Positions 17,125-24,990 of a stretch of DNA of 64,000 bases are shown here, piece by piece. The DNA lies in the NCBI GenBank assembly GCA_900313015.1, contig OMPR01000014.1:124001-188000 (forward strand), read 5' to 3'. Numbering within the stretch: position 1 is the first letter of the stretch; every line of letters begins with the position of its first letter. The notes beneath the pieces were generated by a model. The model worked only from the letters and a program-made list of their open reading frames with translations, was not told where the DNA came from and ran no database searches. The position numbers and the translations under genes were made by a program. This DNA comes from Rhodobacteraceae bacterium EL53. Its GTDB lineage: Bacteria > Pseudomonadota > Alphaproteobacteria > Rhodobacterales > Rhodobacteraceae.

Positions 17125-17852
17125 AGCGAGCGGGATCCGGGTTTTCAAGTGGGTATCTGACACGCAATATCCCCAATGCGGTGACTGTCTTGTCACTTTG
17201 TTCGGGGCTGACATCGTTGCGGATGACCCTGATGGACCGGCTGGAACCCGCTATCTATCTTATTCTAATCGCGATTATTTTGGACGGTTTGGATGGGCGC
17301 GTGGCGCGCCTGCTCAAGGCAGAAAGCCGATTTGGCGCGGAACTGGATTCGTTCTCTGATTTCCTGTGCTTTGGCATCGCGCCGGGCCTGTTGCTGTATC
17401 GTTTCATGTTTGATGGCACGGACCAGATGGGCATTGGCTGGGCTGTGGTCTTGTTTCTGGTTGTGTGCTGCATGTTGCGTCTGGCGCGATTTAATGTGGC
17501 CAGTTCAGAGCCTGAGACCAACGGATCGTCGGCCTTTGTGGGGGTTCCGGCCCCGGCTTTGGCATTCCTGTCGCTGTTGCCGATCTATCTGAAGCAAAGT
17601 GGTTTTACACCAACTGACTTTTTCCAAGACATCTTTCTTGTGTACTTGGTTGGTGTCGCGCTTTTGGCAATCAGCACGATCCCGACCTATTCGCCAAAGA
17701 TGTTCAAAATGAAATCAGCCAACGCGCGGGTGGTGTCGTTTATTGGCGCAGTGTTCTTGGTGCTGATCCTGTCCTTCTCTTGGTATTCGTTTGCATTGCT
17801 GGCGTTGCTTTATCTGCTTTCAATTCCGCTGCTGGCGTTTCGCTATCGCTGA
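17121..17852 (+). CDS. pssA: CDP-diacylglycerol--serine O-phosphatidyltransferase
   Basis: A 243-residue integral membrane CDP-alcohol phosphatidyltransferase. The family signature is complete: DGLDGRVAR followed at the right spacing by GAELDSFSD (about residues 55-78). About eight hydrophobic segments follow, ending with a very hydrophobic C-terminus. It makes phosphatidylserine, the substrate for psd just upstream. The start is the ATG overlapping the psd stop; longer upstream reading is only frame read-through into psd. The stop codon lies at the edge of a palindrome shared with the next gene. Confidence 0.93.
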   Translation: MKRAGSGFSSGYLTRNIPNAVTVLSLCSGLTSLRMTLMDRLEPAIYLILIAIILDGLDGRVARLLKAESRFGAELDSFSDFLCFGIAPGLLLYRFMFDGTDQMGIGWAVVLFLVVCCMLRLARFNVASSEPETNGSSAFVGVPAPALAFLSLLPIYLKQSGFTPTDFFQDIFLVYLVGVALLAISTIPTYSPKMFKMKSANARVVSFIGAVFLVLILSFSWYSFALLALLYLLSIPLLAFRYR

Positions 17853-17873
17853 GCAGGCTTAGCTAAGCCTGCT
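17852..17873. terminator. Perfect palindromic hairpin shared by convergent genes
   Basis: A 22-bp perfect palindrome, arms AGCAGGCT and AGCCTGCT around TAGCTA. It begins at the last base of the pssA stop and contains the stop codon of the convergent GlxA-type gene, so one element can serve as terminator for both. Confidence 0.6.
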
Positions 17874-18809
17874 GCGCTGAACTGAGGGTGTGACGCCAAA
17901 GGCGGACCTGTAAACGCGGGAGAAGTGGCCAGCACTTTCAAAGCCGCAAGCGAGCGAGATTTCGGTCACGGACCCCTCGGTTTGCAGCAAGAGATGGCGG
18001 GCCCGTTCCAAGCGGATTTCAACGTAATATTTCTTGGGTGAACAGTTCAGGAACTTTCCGAACAAGCGTTCCATCTGCCGCGTTGAAATGCCGACTTCTT
18101 CGGCAATGAGTGTGGGCGAAATGGGGTATTCGATGGTTTCGTGCATCTTTTGAATGGCGCGGGCCAGGTGCTTGTTGCGCATACCGTGACGCGATTGCAG
18201 CGAAACCCGTTGTTCTGCCGTAGCATCGCGCACTGCGTTGTAGACCATTTGATCGGATACAGCGACCGACAGGTCATAGCCGTGATCACGTTCGATCATG
18301 TGCAGCATCAGGTCCGCCGTTGCGGTCCCGCCCGATGCGGTGATGATCTTTTCATCTGAAACAAAGACATTTCGGACAAGGTTGACCTGCGGAAACTCTT
18401 CCATGAACCCATCATGGAATTCCCAATGTATCGCGGTTTGGATTCCCGTCAGAAAGCCCGCTTTTGCCAAAACATAGGCGCCCGAGCACAACGCGCCAAT
18501 TTTTGTTCCACGCGCCCGTTCCCTACGGAGGCAGGCAAGCAAAGACTTGTCTGTATGATCCTGAACCCGAATGCCCGACAACACAAACAACCGGTCACAG
18601 TCCGGCAGCGCATCTTGTTTATGATGAACCAAGGTTACGGATCCGTTCGAACAGGTCGCGGTCTCGCCGTTCTCAGAGGCATATGACCACGTATAAAGTT
18701 CTTTTCCGCTTACCAGATTGGCTATCCGCAAGGGTTCGACGGCGCAGGAAAATGCGATGTGGGTAAAGTCGTGGACCAGAAGAAAGATGAAATGCTGAGG
18801 TTTTGCCAT
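17859..18809 (-). CDS. GlxA-family AraC-type transcriptional regulator (DJ-1/PfpI plus HTH)
   Basis: About 316 residues: a DJ-1/PfpI-like ligand domain (residues 5-170, with GALCSGAYVLAKAG where the family has its nucleophile-elbow Cys) and a C-terminal AraC double HTH (225-315, with ISTRQMERLFGKF and ACGFESAGHFSRVYR). The nearest known members, GbdR and CdhR, respond to glycine betaine or carnitine. I choose the ATG at 18809 because the frame further up begins only at a TTG and lacks family character. It is divergent from the GntR gene at 18974. A role in betaine or amine catabolism fits the neighbourhood but is inferred. Confidence 0.9.
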   Translation of the reverse strand: MAKPQHFIFLLVHDFTHIAFSCAVEPLRIANLVSGKELYTWSYASENGETATCSNGSVTLVHHKQDALPDCDRLFVLSGIRVQDHTDKSLLACLRRERARGTKIGALCSGAYVLAKAGFLTGIQTAIHWEFHDGFMEEFPQVNLVRNVFVSDEKIITASGGTATADLMLHMIERDHGYDLSVAVSDQMVYNAVRDATAEQRVSLQSRHGMRNKHLARAIQKMHETIEYPISPTLIAEEVGISTRQMERLFGKFLNCSPKKYYVEIRLERARHLLLQTEGSVTEISLACGFESAGHFSRVYRSAFGVTPSVQRSRLS

Positions 18810-18874
18810 TGGGGAGCTTTCTGGTGGCGCGTGGGGTGAGTCGATTGCGACGCTGTTTTGCTCAGGTATTTTTA

Positions 18875-18884
18875 TTGTGTACAA
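18875..18884. promoter_or_regulatory. Possible GntR-type half-palindrome in the GlxA / GntR gap
   Basis: TTGTGTACAA, with outer arms TTGT/ACAA, resembles the TTGTATACAA-like sites of FCD-type GntR regulators. It lies 90 bp before the GntR ATG in an AT-rich stretch. Confidence 0.35.
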
Positions 18885-18973
18885 ATTGTATTTTCAAGTC
18901 TAATCAGTAATCGACTCGCGGTTTGTGCAGGTTTCATTTGCAGCAAACAGAGACTCAGAAATGAGGGGAAGAC

Positions 18974-19684
18974 ATGAAAGACACGTCCAAACAGCGCAAA
19001 GCTGAGCTTTATGCGCATCTCAAGTCGGCTGTCATGACATTGGAACTGCGCCCCGGTGCCGATTTGGATGAGGCAAGCCTGAGCGAAGATTTTTCTTTGT
19101 CGCGCACCCCCCTGCGTGAGGTGTTTCGTCAATTGGCGGGCGAGGGGTATCTTGACCTGCGTGAAAATCGCGGGGCGCGGGTCAGTGAAATGTCGCACAC
19201 CACCCTGCGCGACTTCTTTCTGGCGGCCCCGATGGTTTACGGCGCAGTGCTGCAATTGGCGGCGCAAAATGCGCGGCCCGAACAGATTGTCGATTTGAAG
19301 GCCGCACAAGAGGATTTCAAAGCCGCCCTGCATCGCGGTGATGGCGCGGCGCGTGCAATGGCAAACAACCGGTTCCATGAGGTCACGGGTGAAATGGCCG
19401 ACAACATTTACCTGATGCCGTCGTTTCAGCGTCTGTTGATTGACCACGCGCGGATTTCGATGACCTTCTACCGTCCGCAAGACGCCCGCATGGCTGACAA
19501 CGTGTCAGAGGCCAGCGCCCAACATGATGCAATTATTGCCGCGATTGAGGTCAAAGATGCCACAGCTGCCGCGCAATTGGCGATTGATCACTGGAATCTG
19601 TCGCGTGACCAAATCGAACTTTTTGTAATGCCCGCCGGGTTGGATATGCCGTTGGGCACCATGGCGCGCAAAACCCCTGCATGA
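18974..19684 (+). CDS. GntR-family transcriptional regulator (FCD subfamily)
   Basis: A 236-residue regulator with an N-terminal winged helix (residues 8-75; LSEDFSLSRTPLREVFRQLAGEG is partly the recognition helix) and an all-helical FCD ligand domain (about 90-215). A good Shine-Dalgarno (AGGGGAAG) precedes the ATG. It is followed by a DapA-like gene after 4 bases, an aldehyde dehydrogenase and an FAD oxidase, the arrangement seen in hydroxyproline-type catabolic operons, and is likely their local regulator. It is not obviously BioR, although BioR is also GntR-type. Confidence 0.9.
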   Translation: MKDTSKQRKAELYAHLKSAVMTLELRPGADLDEASLSEDFSLSRTPLREVFRQLAGEGYLDLRENRGARVSEMSHTTLRDFFLAAPMVYGAVLQLAAQNARPEQIVDLKAAQEDFKAALHRGDGAARAMANNRFHEVTGEMADNIYLMPSFQRLLIDHARISMTFYRPQDARMADNVSEASAQHDAIIAAIEVKDATAAAQLAIDHWNLSRDQIELFVMPAGLDMPLGTMARKTPA

Positions 19685-19688
19685 GGAC

Positions 19689-20609
19689 ATGATGACTCCG
19701 ATTTTCAAATTCGAGGGGATCTATACCCCTGTCGTGACGCCGTTTCACGATGATGGCAGCGTCCATTGGGAGGCTCTGGCCGAGGTGATCGAATTCCTGA
19801 TCAGTTCGGGCGTGCATGGGCTGATCTCAGGCGGATCAACCGGTGAGAACTACGCACAGGGTGTCGAGGAACGCATTGCAGTGGCCAAATTCACCCGCGA
19901 ACAATCCAAAGGCCGGGTGCCTGTGATTGTTGGGACCGGGGCCATGATGACGCCGGATTCAATCGCTTTGGCAACCGGCGCGCGCGAGATCGGCGCCGAT
20001 GCGATCTTGCTGGCCACGCCGCCCTATTCGGTTCCAACAGAACGGGAAAACGCATTGAATGCGTTGGCTATCGACAAAGCCGCGAACCTGCCTGTGATGC
20101 TGTATAACTATCCGGGTCGCATGGGCGTGCACATGGGCGAAGAGTTCTTGGACCGCGTCGGGCGGTCCCGCAATATCTGCGCGATCAAAGAAAGCTCAGG
20201 CGATATCAACCGGGTGCACCTGCTGGCGCGCGACTATCCACATATTCAAATGTCCTGTGGCATGGATGATCAGGCGCTGGAATTCTTTGCCTGGGGTGCG
20301 CGCAGTTGGGTTTGCGGAGGGTCGAACTTTTTACCGGCCGAACATCTGGCGCTGTACAATGCCTGCGCGGTCGAGGGCAATTTCGACAAAGGTCGCCGGA
20401 TCATGGCGGCGATGATGCCCCTGATGCGCGTTTTGGAGCAGGGTGGCAAATTCATTCAATGCATCAAGCATGGCGTGACTTTGAATGGGATAGATACCGG
20501 CCCAATGCGTCCGCCGCTCAAGGGGTTGAACAAAGACGATAAACGCGCCTTGGAACAGGTGATCAAGGTGCTGAAACGCACCATCGCTGACATTCAGGCA
20601 GAGGGGTAA
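19689..20609 (+). CDS. Dihydrodipicolinate synthase-family lyase/aldolase
   Basis: A 306-residue TIM-barrel class I aldolase-type enzyme. The GGSTGE motif is near residue 47, the Tyr in YNYPGRMG is near 139, and the Schiff-base Lys is K167 (AIKESSGD). Members include DapA, keto-deoxy sugar acid dehydratases and the pyrroline-4-hydroxy-2-carboxylate deaminase of hydroxyproline catabolism. Because it sits with an aldehyde dehydrogenase and a DAO-type oxidase, a catabolic deaminase or aldolase role is more likely than lysine synthesis. GAGGAC precedes the start; ATG at 19692 is equally possible. Confidence 0.88.
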   Translation: MMTPIFKFEGIYTPVVTPFHDDGSVHWEALAEVIEFLISSGVHGLISGGSTGENYAQGVEERIAVAKFTREQSKGRVPVIVGTGAMMTPDSIALATGAREIGADAILLATPPYSVPTERENALNALAIDKAANLPVMLYNYPGRMGVHMGEEFLDRVGRSRNICAIKESSGDINRVHLLARDYPHIQMSCGMDDQALEFFAWGARSWVCGGSNFLPAEHLALYNACAVEGNFDKGRRIMAAMMPLMRVLEQGGKFIQCIKHGVTLNGIDTGPMRPPLKGLNKDDKRALEQVIKVLKRTIADIQAEG

Positions 20610-20614
20610 GAGCC

Positions 20615-22111
20615 ATGGATTTGCTGACACAAGAAGAATACCGCGCCCTTGCTGGCGACCTTACCTTGCCGGTGAATGCCTATATCGACGGTGGATACCG
20701 CCCCGCGGCATCGGGCAAAACCTTTGCCACTGTGAACCCGGCAACGGGCGAAACACTCGCAGAGATTGCCGCCTGCGGGGCCGAGGATGTGGATTTCGCC
20801 GTCTCCAAAGCACGCGACGCGTTTGAGGATGGGCGCTGGTCACGGATGCACCCGTCAGAGCGGAAGGATATCCTGATCCGCTTTGCCAAGTTGTTGACGC
20901 GCAACGCCCGCGAGCTGGCCGTGATGGAAAGCATCGACAGCGGCAAAACCATCTTTGACTGCGAAACGGTGGATATCCCCGAAACGATCCATTGCATCAA
21001 GTGGCACGCCGAAGCGATCGACAAAATCTATGATCAGGTCTCGCCAGCGTCGGACGATCATATTGCGATGGTCGTGCGCGAACCGATTGGCGTTGTGGGG
21101 CTGGTGCTGCCATGGAATTTCCCATTGCTTATGCTGGCGTGGAAAATTGGCCCAGCTTTGGCCGCTGGCTGTTCACTTGTCGTGAAACCTGCCGCCGAGA
21201 CGTCGTTGACCACACTGCGGGTGGCAGAAATTGCAGCCGAAGCGGGCCTGCCGCGCGGGGTGCTGAATATTGTGCCCGGTGGCGGTGCCGAGGTGGGCGA
21301 ACCCATCGGTCGGCATATGGACATTGATATGGTGTCGTTCACCGGCTCAACCGCAACCGGCAAGCGGTTCCTAAGCTACTCCGCCGAAAGCAACGCCAAA
21401 GAGGTGGTGCTGGAAATGGGTGGTAAGAACCCGGCCATTGTGATGGAGGATGCCGAAAATCTGGACCGTGTGGCGCAACATATCGTCAATGGTGCGTTCT
21501 GGAACATGGGTGAAAATTGTTCCGCCTCGTCGCGCCTGATTGTGCATCGCGATGTAAAGGCCGAGCTGATGGAGCGCATCGCCATACATGCGCGCCACTG
21601 GAATGTGGGGGATCCGTTGGACCCAGAAACCCGTATGGGGGCGCTGGTCAGCGAAACCCATTATAACAAAGTATGCGGGTATCTGGATCAGGCGGATGAT
21701 GTTGCAATCGGTGGCAAAGCGGAAAACGGATTTGTCGAGGCGACGGTGGTTCACATCCCCGGAAATGATCACCCCTTGGCACGCGAAGAGATCTTTGGTC
21801 CGGTTCTGTCGGTGATCGAAGTGGGCGGTTTTGACGAGGCGATTAAATTCGCCAATGACACCGATTACGGTCTGTGCGCGTCTTTGTTCACGGCCAACGC
21901 CAAACGCGCCATTCGCGGCGCGCGGATGTTGCGCGCGGGGACGGTGACGGTCAACAGCTTTGGCGAGGGCGACATTTCGACCCCGTTTGGGGGCTACAAG
22001 CAGTCCGGCTTTGGCGGGCGCGACAATTCCTTGCACGCGCATGATCAGTACACTCAGCTGAAAACCATCTGGATTGACCTGAGCGACGATGCTGACGAGG
22101 CAATCGATTGA
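20615..22111 (+). CDS. NAD(P)-dependent aldehyde dehydrogenase (PuuC-like)
   Basis: A 498-residue aldehyde dehydrogenase. The catalytic Cys is C302 in GENCSAS and the general base Glu is in LEMGGKNP (about residue 268); the cofactor segment FTGSTATGK is at about 246. Its overall character is closest to the gamma-glutamyl-gamma-aminobutyraldehyde dehydrogenase (PuuC) branch. It follows the DapA-like gene by 5 bases and overlaps the oxidase gene. It would oxidise a semialdehyde released by that pathway, perhaps alpha-ketoglutarate semialdehyde or an aminoaldehyde. Confidence 0.9.
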   Translation: MDLLTQEEYRALAGDLTLPVNAYIDGGYRPAASGKTFATVNPATGETLAEIAACGAEDVDFAVSKARDAFEDGRWSRMHPSERKDILIRFAKLLTRNARELAVMESIDSGKTIFDCETVDIPETIHCIKWHAEAIDKIYDQVSPASDDHIAMVVREPIGVVGLVLPWNFPLLMLAWKIGPALAAGCSLVVKPAAETSLTTLRVAEIAAEAGLPRGVLNIVPGGGAEVGEPIGRHMDIDMVSFTGSTATGKRFLSYSAESNAKEVVLEMGGKNPAIVMEDAENLDRVAQHIVNGAFWNMGENCSASSRLIVHRDVKAELMERIAIHARHWNVGDPLDPETRMGALVSETHYNKVCGYLDQADDVAIGGKAENGFVEATVVHIPGNDHPLAREEIFGPVLSVIEVGGFDEAIKFANDTDYGLCASLFTANAKRAIRGARMLRAGTVTVNSFGEGDISTPFGGYKQSGFGGRDNSLHAHDQYTQLKTIWIDLSDDADEAID

Positions 22112-23445
22112 CCGCCTACAGGGCCAAGAGACTGCCGGTTCAACGTGGACCGGCAGCTTGGAACACAATTCTGGGGCCTCAGGCCGCTCCAGAGGAGCTG
22201 CAGGCCGATCTGACGGCTGATTTTGTGATTGTTGGAGGCGGGTTTGCAGGCTTGTCAGCTGCGCGTCGGTTGACCCAATTGCAGCCAGATGCTCGCGTTG
22301 TGGTGTTAGAGGCAGGGCGCGTGGCCCAAGGCGCGGCGGGGCGGAATTCCGGCTTTATGATCGATCTGCCGCATGATTTGGCCTCGGACGATTATGCGGG
22401 ATCTGGGGATGATCAGGCCCTGATTGGTCTCAATCGGCAAGCGATTGCATTTGGCAGGGCGGCGGTTGAGGAATATGGCATTGATCCCGCCTATTTTGAT
22501 CCCTCAGGTAAGGTGAACGGCGCAGCCAGCGCTGCGGGTCATGACCACAATCTCAGCTATGCCAAACATCTCGCTTCGCTTGGTGAAACGTCCGAAATGC
22601 TGGACCAGCACCAGATGCAGGACCTCACAGGGTCGCCGCATTATTGTTCTGGGCTCTACACGCCGGGAACTGTGACGTTGCAGCCAGCGGGCTACATTCG
22701 TGGATTGGCGCGCGGTCTGAGTGATCGGGTTCAGGTGTTTGAAAATTCCGCCGTGACCGGGTTCACGCGGCAAGGTCAGGATTGGTTGGTGCACACAGAA
22801 ACCGGATCGGTGTCTGCTGCCAAGGTCATTTTGGCCAACAACGGGCATCTGGAAAGCTTTGGCATTGAACGTGGCCGGTTGATGCAACTGTTTCTCTTTG
22901 CCTCGATGACACCTGATTTGGATGCAGAGACGTTGAAGCGTCTGGGGGGTGCCCCGCGCTGGGGCGTCACGCCGTCAGATCCGATGGGCACCACGATGCG
23001 CCGGATTGATACCGCGCAGGGAGGTAATCGAGTCATCACGCGCACATGTGCGATGTTGCGGCCCGGCATGACCGCAAGTCAGGGCGACGTAGATCGCGCA
23101 GCGCGCATTCAGCAGGGCAAGTTTGACCAACGGTTTCCGCAACTGGCGGGGATGGCGATGGAATACAAATGGGCCGGGCATCTGTGTCTTTCACTGAATG
23201 GCGTGTCCGTGATGCGTGCCGTGGATGAGGGGGTGTTTTCTGCCTGCGTCCAGAACGGGCTTGGAACGGCGCGGGGCACTTTGACCGGAATGGGCGCGGC
23301 TGAAATGGCATGCGGTGAAGATACCGAAATCACGCGATATTTCACGGCTGAGGCGCAGCCCAAAGCGCTGCCCCCTAGGCCTTTGTCCGATATCGGTGCG
23401 AATGTTGTTTTGCGGTGGAAAGAGTGGCGCGCGGGCGATGAATAG
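22108..23445 (+). CDS. FAD-dependent amine oxidase (DAO family, PuuB-like)
   Basis: A 445-residue oxidoreductase with the Rossmann motif GGGFAG at residues 43-48 and the AGRNSGF segment near 74. Its organisation is that of gamma-glutamylputrescine oxidase and related amino-acid oxidases. Translation seems to start at a TTG whose last two bases overlap the stop of the aldehyde dehydrogenase (TTGA), indicating coupling. It is the last gene of the GntR-linked operon and probably supplies the imine or aldehyde consumed by its neighbours. Confidence 0.85.
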   Translation: MTAYRAKRLPVQRGPAAWNTILGPQAAPEELQADLTADFVIVGGGFAGLSAARRLTQLQPDARVVVLEAGRVAQGAAGRNSGFMIDLPHDLASDDYAGSGDDQALIGLNRQAIAFGRAAVEEYGIDPAYFDPSGKVNGAASAAGHDHNLSYAKHLASLGETSEMLDQHQMQDLTGSPHYCSGLYTPGTVTLQPAGYIRGLARGLSDRVQVFENSAVTGFTRQGQDWLVHTETGSVSAAKVILANNGHLESFGIERGRLMQLFLFASMTPDLDAETLKRLGGAPRWGVTPSDPMGTTMRRIDTAQGGNRVITRTCAMLRPGMTASQGDVDRAARIQQGKFDQRFPQLAGMAMEYKWAGHLCLSLNGVSVMRAVDEGVFSACVQNGLGTARGTLTGMGAAEMACGEDTEITRYFTAEAQPKALPPRPLSDIGANVVLRWKEWRAGDE

Positions 23446-23484
23446 CGCGCCATGGCCCATATTTTCTAACGAGGTAAAGCGGGG

Positions 23485-24219
23485 TTACGGCAGGCTCAAC
23501 TTTGCCATGCGCCCCCCGTCGACTGTGTAAACTTGCCCGGTGATGAACCCGGATTCCTCGGCGGCAAGAAAGGCCACGAGGGCTGCGACCTCGGCCGGGG
23601 TGCCGGTGCGATCTACGGGGTGAATCTTGCCGATATCGCGGCGAAATGCCTGTGGATCGTCCATGCTGTCGATGAAATCTTGATTCAAATCAGTGTCGAT
23701 CCAACCCGGTGCAACGGCGTTGCATCGAATGCCTTCGGGGCCATGATCAACTGCAACTGCACGGGTCAGCCCGTGTAACCCTGCCTTTGATGCGCAATAG
23801 GCCGCATGGCCGGGGTTCGCGCCTAGCCCCTCAATCGAACCGATATTGACGATACTGCCTTGTGTTGCACGCAGATGGGGCAGGGCGGCTTGGATGAGAA
23901 GGAAAGGTGCGGTTAGGTTCACCGTCAGATTACGCTTCCAATCCTCAAGCGACATGGCCTCGATACTGGACTCCTGCATCATGCCCGCGTTGTTGACGAG
24001 CACATCAAGTTGCCCGCTGTCCGCGATGACCTGCTCTATCACTTGTGCCGGGATTGCCCGGTCGCTGAAATCAGCGGTGAAACTGGGGAAATTCGGGTCC
24101 GGCGCGCGTTGCGCAGTAAAAACCTTGGCCCCTTCATCATGCAGGCGGCGGGCAATGGCCTGACCTATGCCGCTGCGCCCGCCCGTGACCAATGCCACTT
24201 TGTCTGTAAACCGCTTCAT
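23485..24219 (-). CDS. SDR-family oxidoreductase
   Basis: A 244-residue short-chain dehydrogenase. It has the cofactor motif TGGRSGIG (about residue 12), NNAG near 80, and the YxxxK pair in YCASKAG. The ATG at 24219 overlaps the stop of the upstream SDR (ATGA). The family reduces or oxidises many alcohols and ketones; the substrate is unknown. It ends the minus-strand operon mttB-SDR-SDR and is convergent with the FAD oxidase gene. Confidence 0.9.
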   Translation of the reverse strand: MKRFTDKVALVTGGRSGIGQAIARRLHDEGAKVFTAQRAPDPNFPSFTADFSDRAIPAQVIEQVIADSGQLDVLVNNAGMMQESSIEAMSLEDWKRNLTVNLTAPFLLIQAALPHLRATQGSIVNIGSIEGLGANPGHAAYCASKAGLHGLTRAVAVDHGPEGIRCNAVAPGWIDTDLNQDFIDSMDDPQAFRRDIGKIHPVDRTGTPAEVAALVAFLAAEESGFITGQVYTVDGGRMAKLSLP

Positions 24220-24962
24220 GACACAGTCTTGCCCCCGTTTACCTCGACCAATTCGCCACACATATAGCGCGCATGATCTGAGGCGAGGAACAGGACCACC
24301 TCGGCGATGTCTTCGGGTTGGGCAATGCGGCCAATCGGGACTGTTTTGTCCAGCTCAGCGATGGCTGTGGCGGGGTCATATCCACGCAGCTCAAACCCGG
24401 TGCGAAGCATGGGTGTATCCACCTCGTTCGGGCAGACCGCATTGACGCGGATGCCTTGGTGGGCATGATCGCGCCCCATGCATTTCGTCAGCGATGCGAT
24501 GGCGGCTTTGGTCATGCAATACACCGCGTGATCCGGCCCCGGATGAACGCCCCAACAAGACGCTGTGTTGACGATGGCACCCCCTCCGTTGGCCGCGAGC
24601 AACGGGATTGCTGCGCGGCACACCTGAAACGGGGCTTTGACATTAACCGCGATGGAGAGGTCGAAATCCTCGTCACTGCTGGCGGTTACAGGACCGCGCC
24701 GAATGATGCCTGCGTTGTTGATGACAATGTCCAACCCGCCCAAGGCCTGTGCCGCCTGATCGGGCAATGTCGATGCGTACTGCGGGTCGGTCAGGTCACC
24801 GGGCAAATGAGCCTCGGCCATGATATTGGTAACGTCCCGGTCTGCGACCGCCACTTTGGCCCCGGCGGCGCGCAATTGCGCAACAATCGCCGACCCAATC
24901 CCCCCTGCTGCACCTGTTACCAAGGCACGTTTGTTGGTGAAATCCAAAATGATCCCTTTCAA
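24216..24962 (-). CDS. SDR-family oxidoreductase
   Basis: A 248-residue short-chain dehydrogenase, distinct from its neighbour. It has TGAAGGIG (about residue 16), NNAG, and the YxxxK pair in YCMTKAA. The C-terminal GGKTVS is typical of classical SDRs. It starts 28 bases after the MttB-like gene and overlaps the next SDR, so the three are likely one transcript. Two SDRs in tandem suggest two successive alcohol/ketone steps after demethylation. Confidence 0.9.
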   Translation of the reverse strand: MKGIILDFTNKRALVTGAAGGIGSAIVAQLRAAGAKVAVADRDVTNIMAEAHLPGDLTDPQYASTLPDQAAQALGGLDIVINNAGIIRRGPVTASSDEDFDLSIAVNVKAPFQVCRAAIPLLAANGGGAIVNTASCWGVHPGPDHAVYCMTKAAIASLTKCMGRDHAHQGIRVNAVCPNEVDTPMLRTGFELRGYDPATAIAELDKTVPIGRIAQPEDIAEVVLFLASDHARYMCGELVEVNGGKTVS

Positions 24963-24990
24963 CTGATTAGGCCGGGCAGGCCCTTGGGTT

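Noticed and set aside
18974-19684. GntR gene as the BioR repressor of the biotin operon
   Set aside because: It heads a DapA/ALDH operon 14 kb away and its FCD domain and context fit catabolic control instead.
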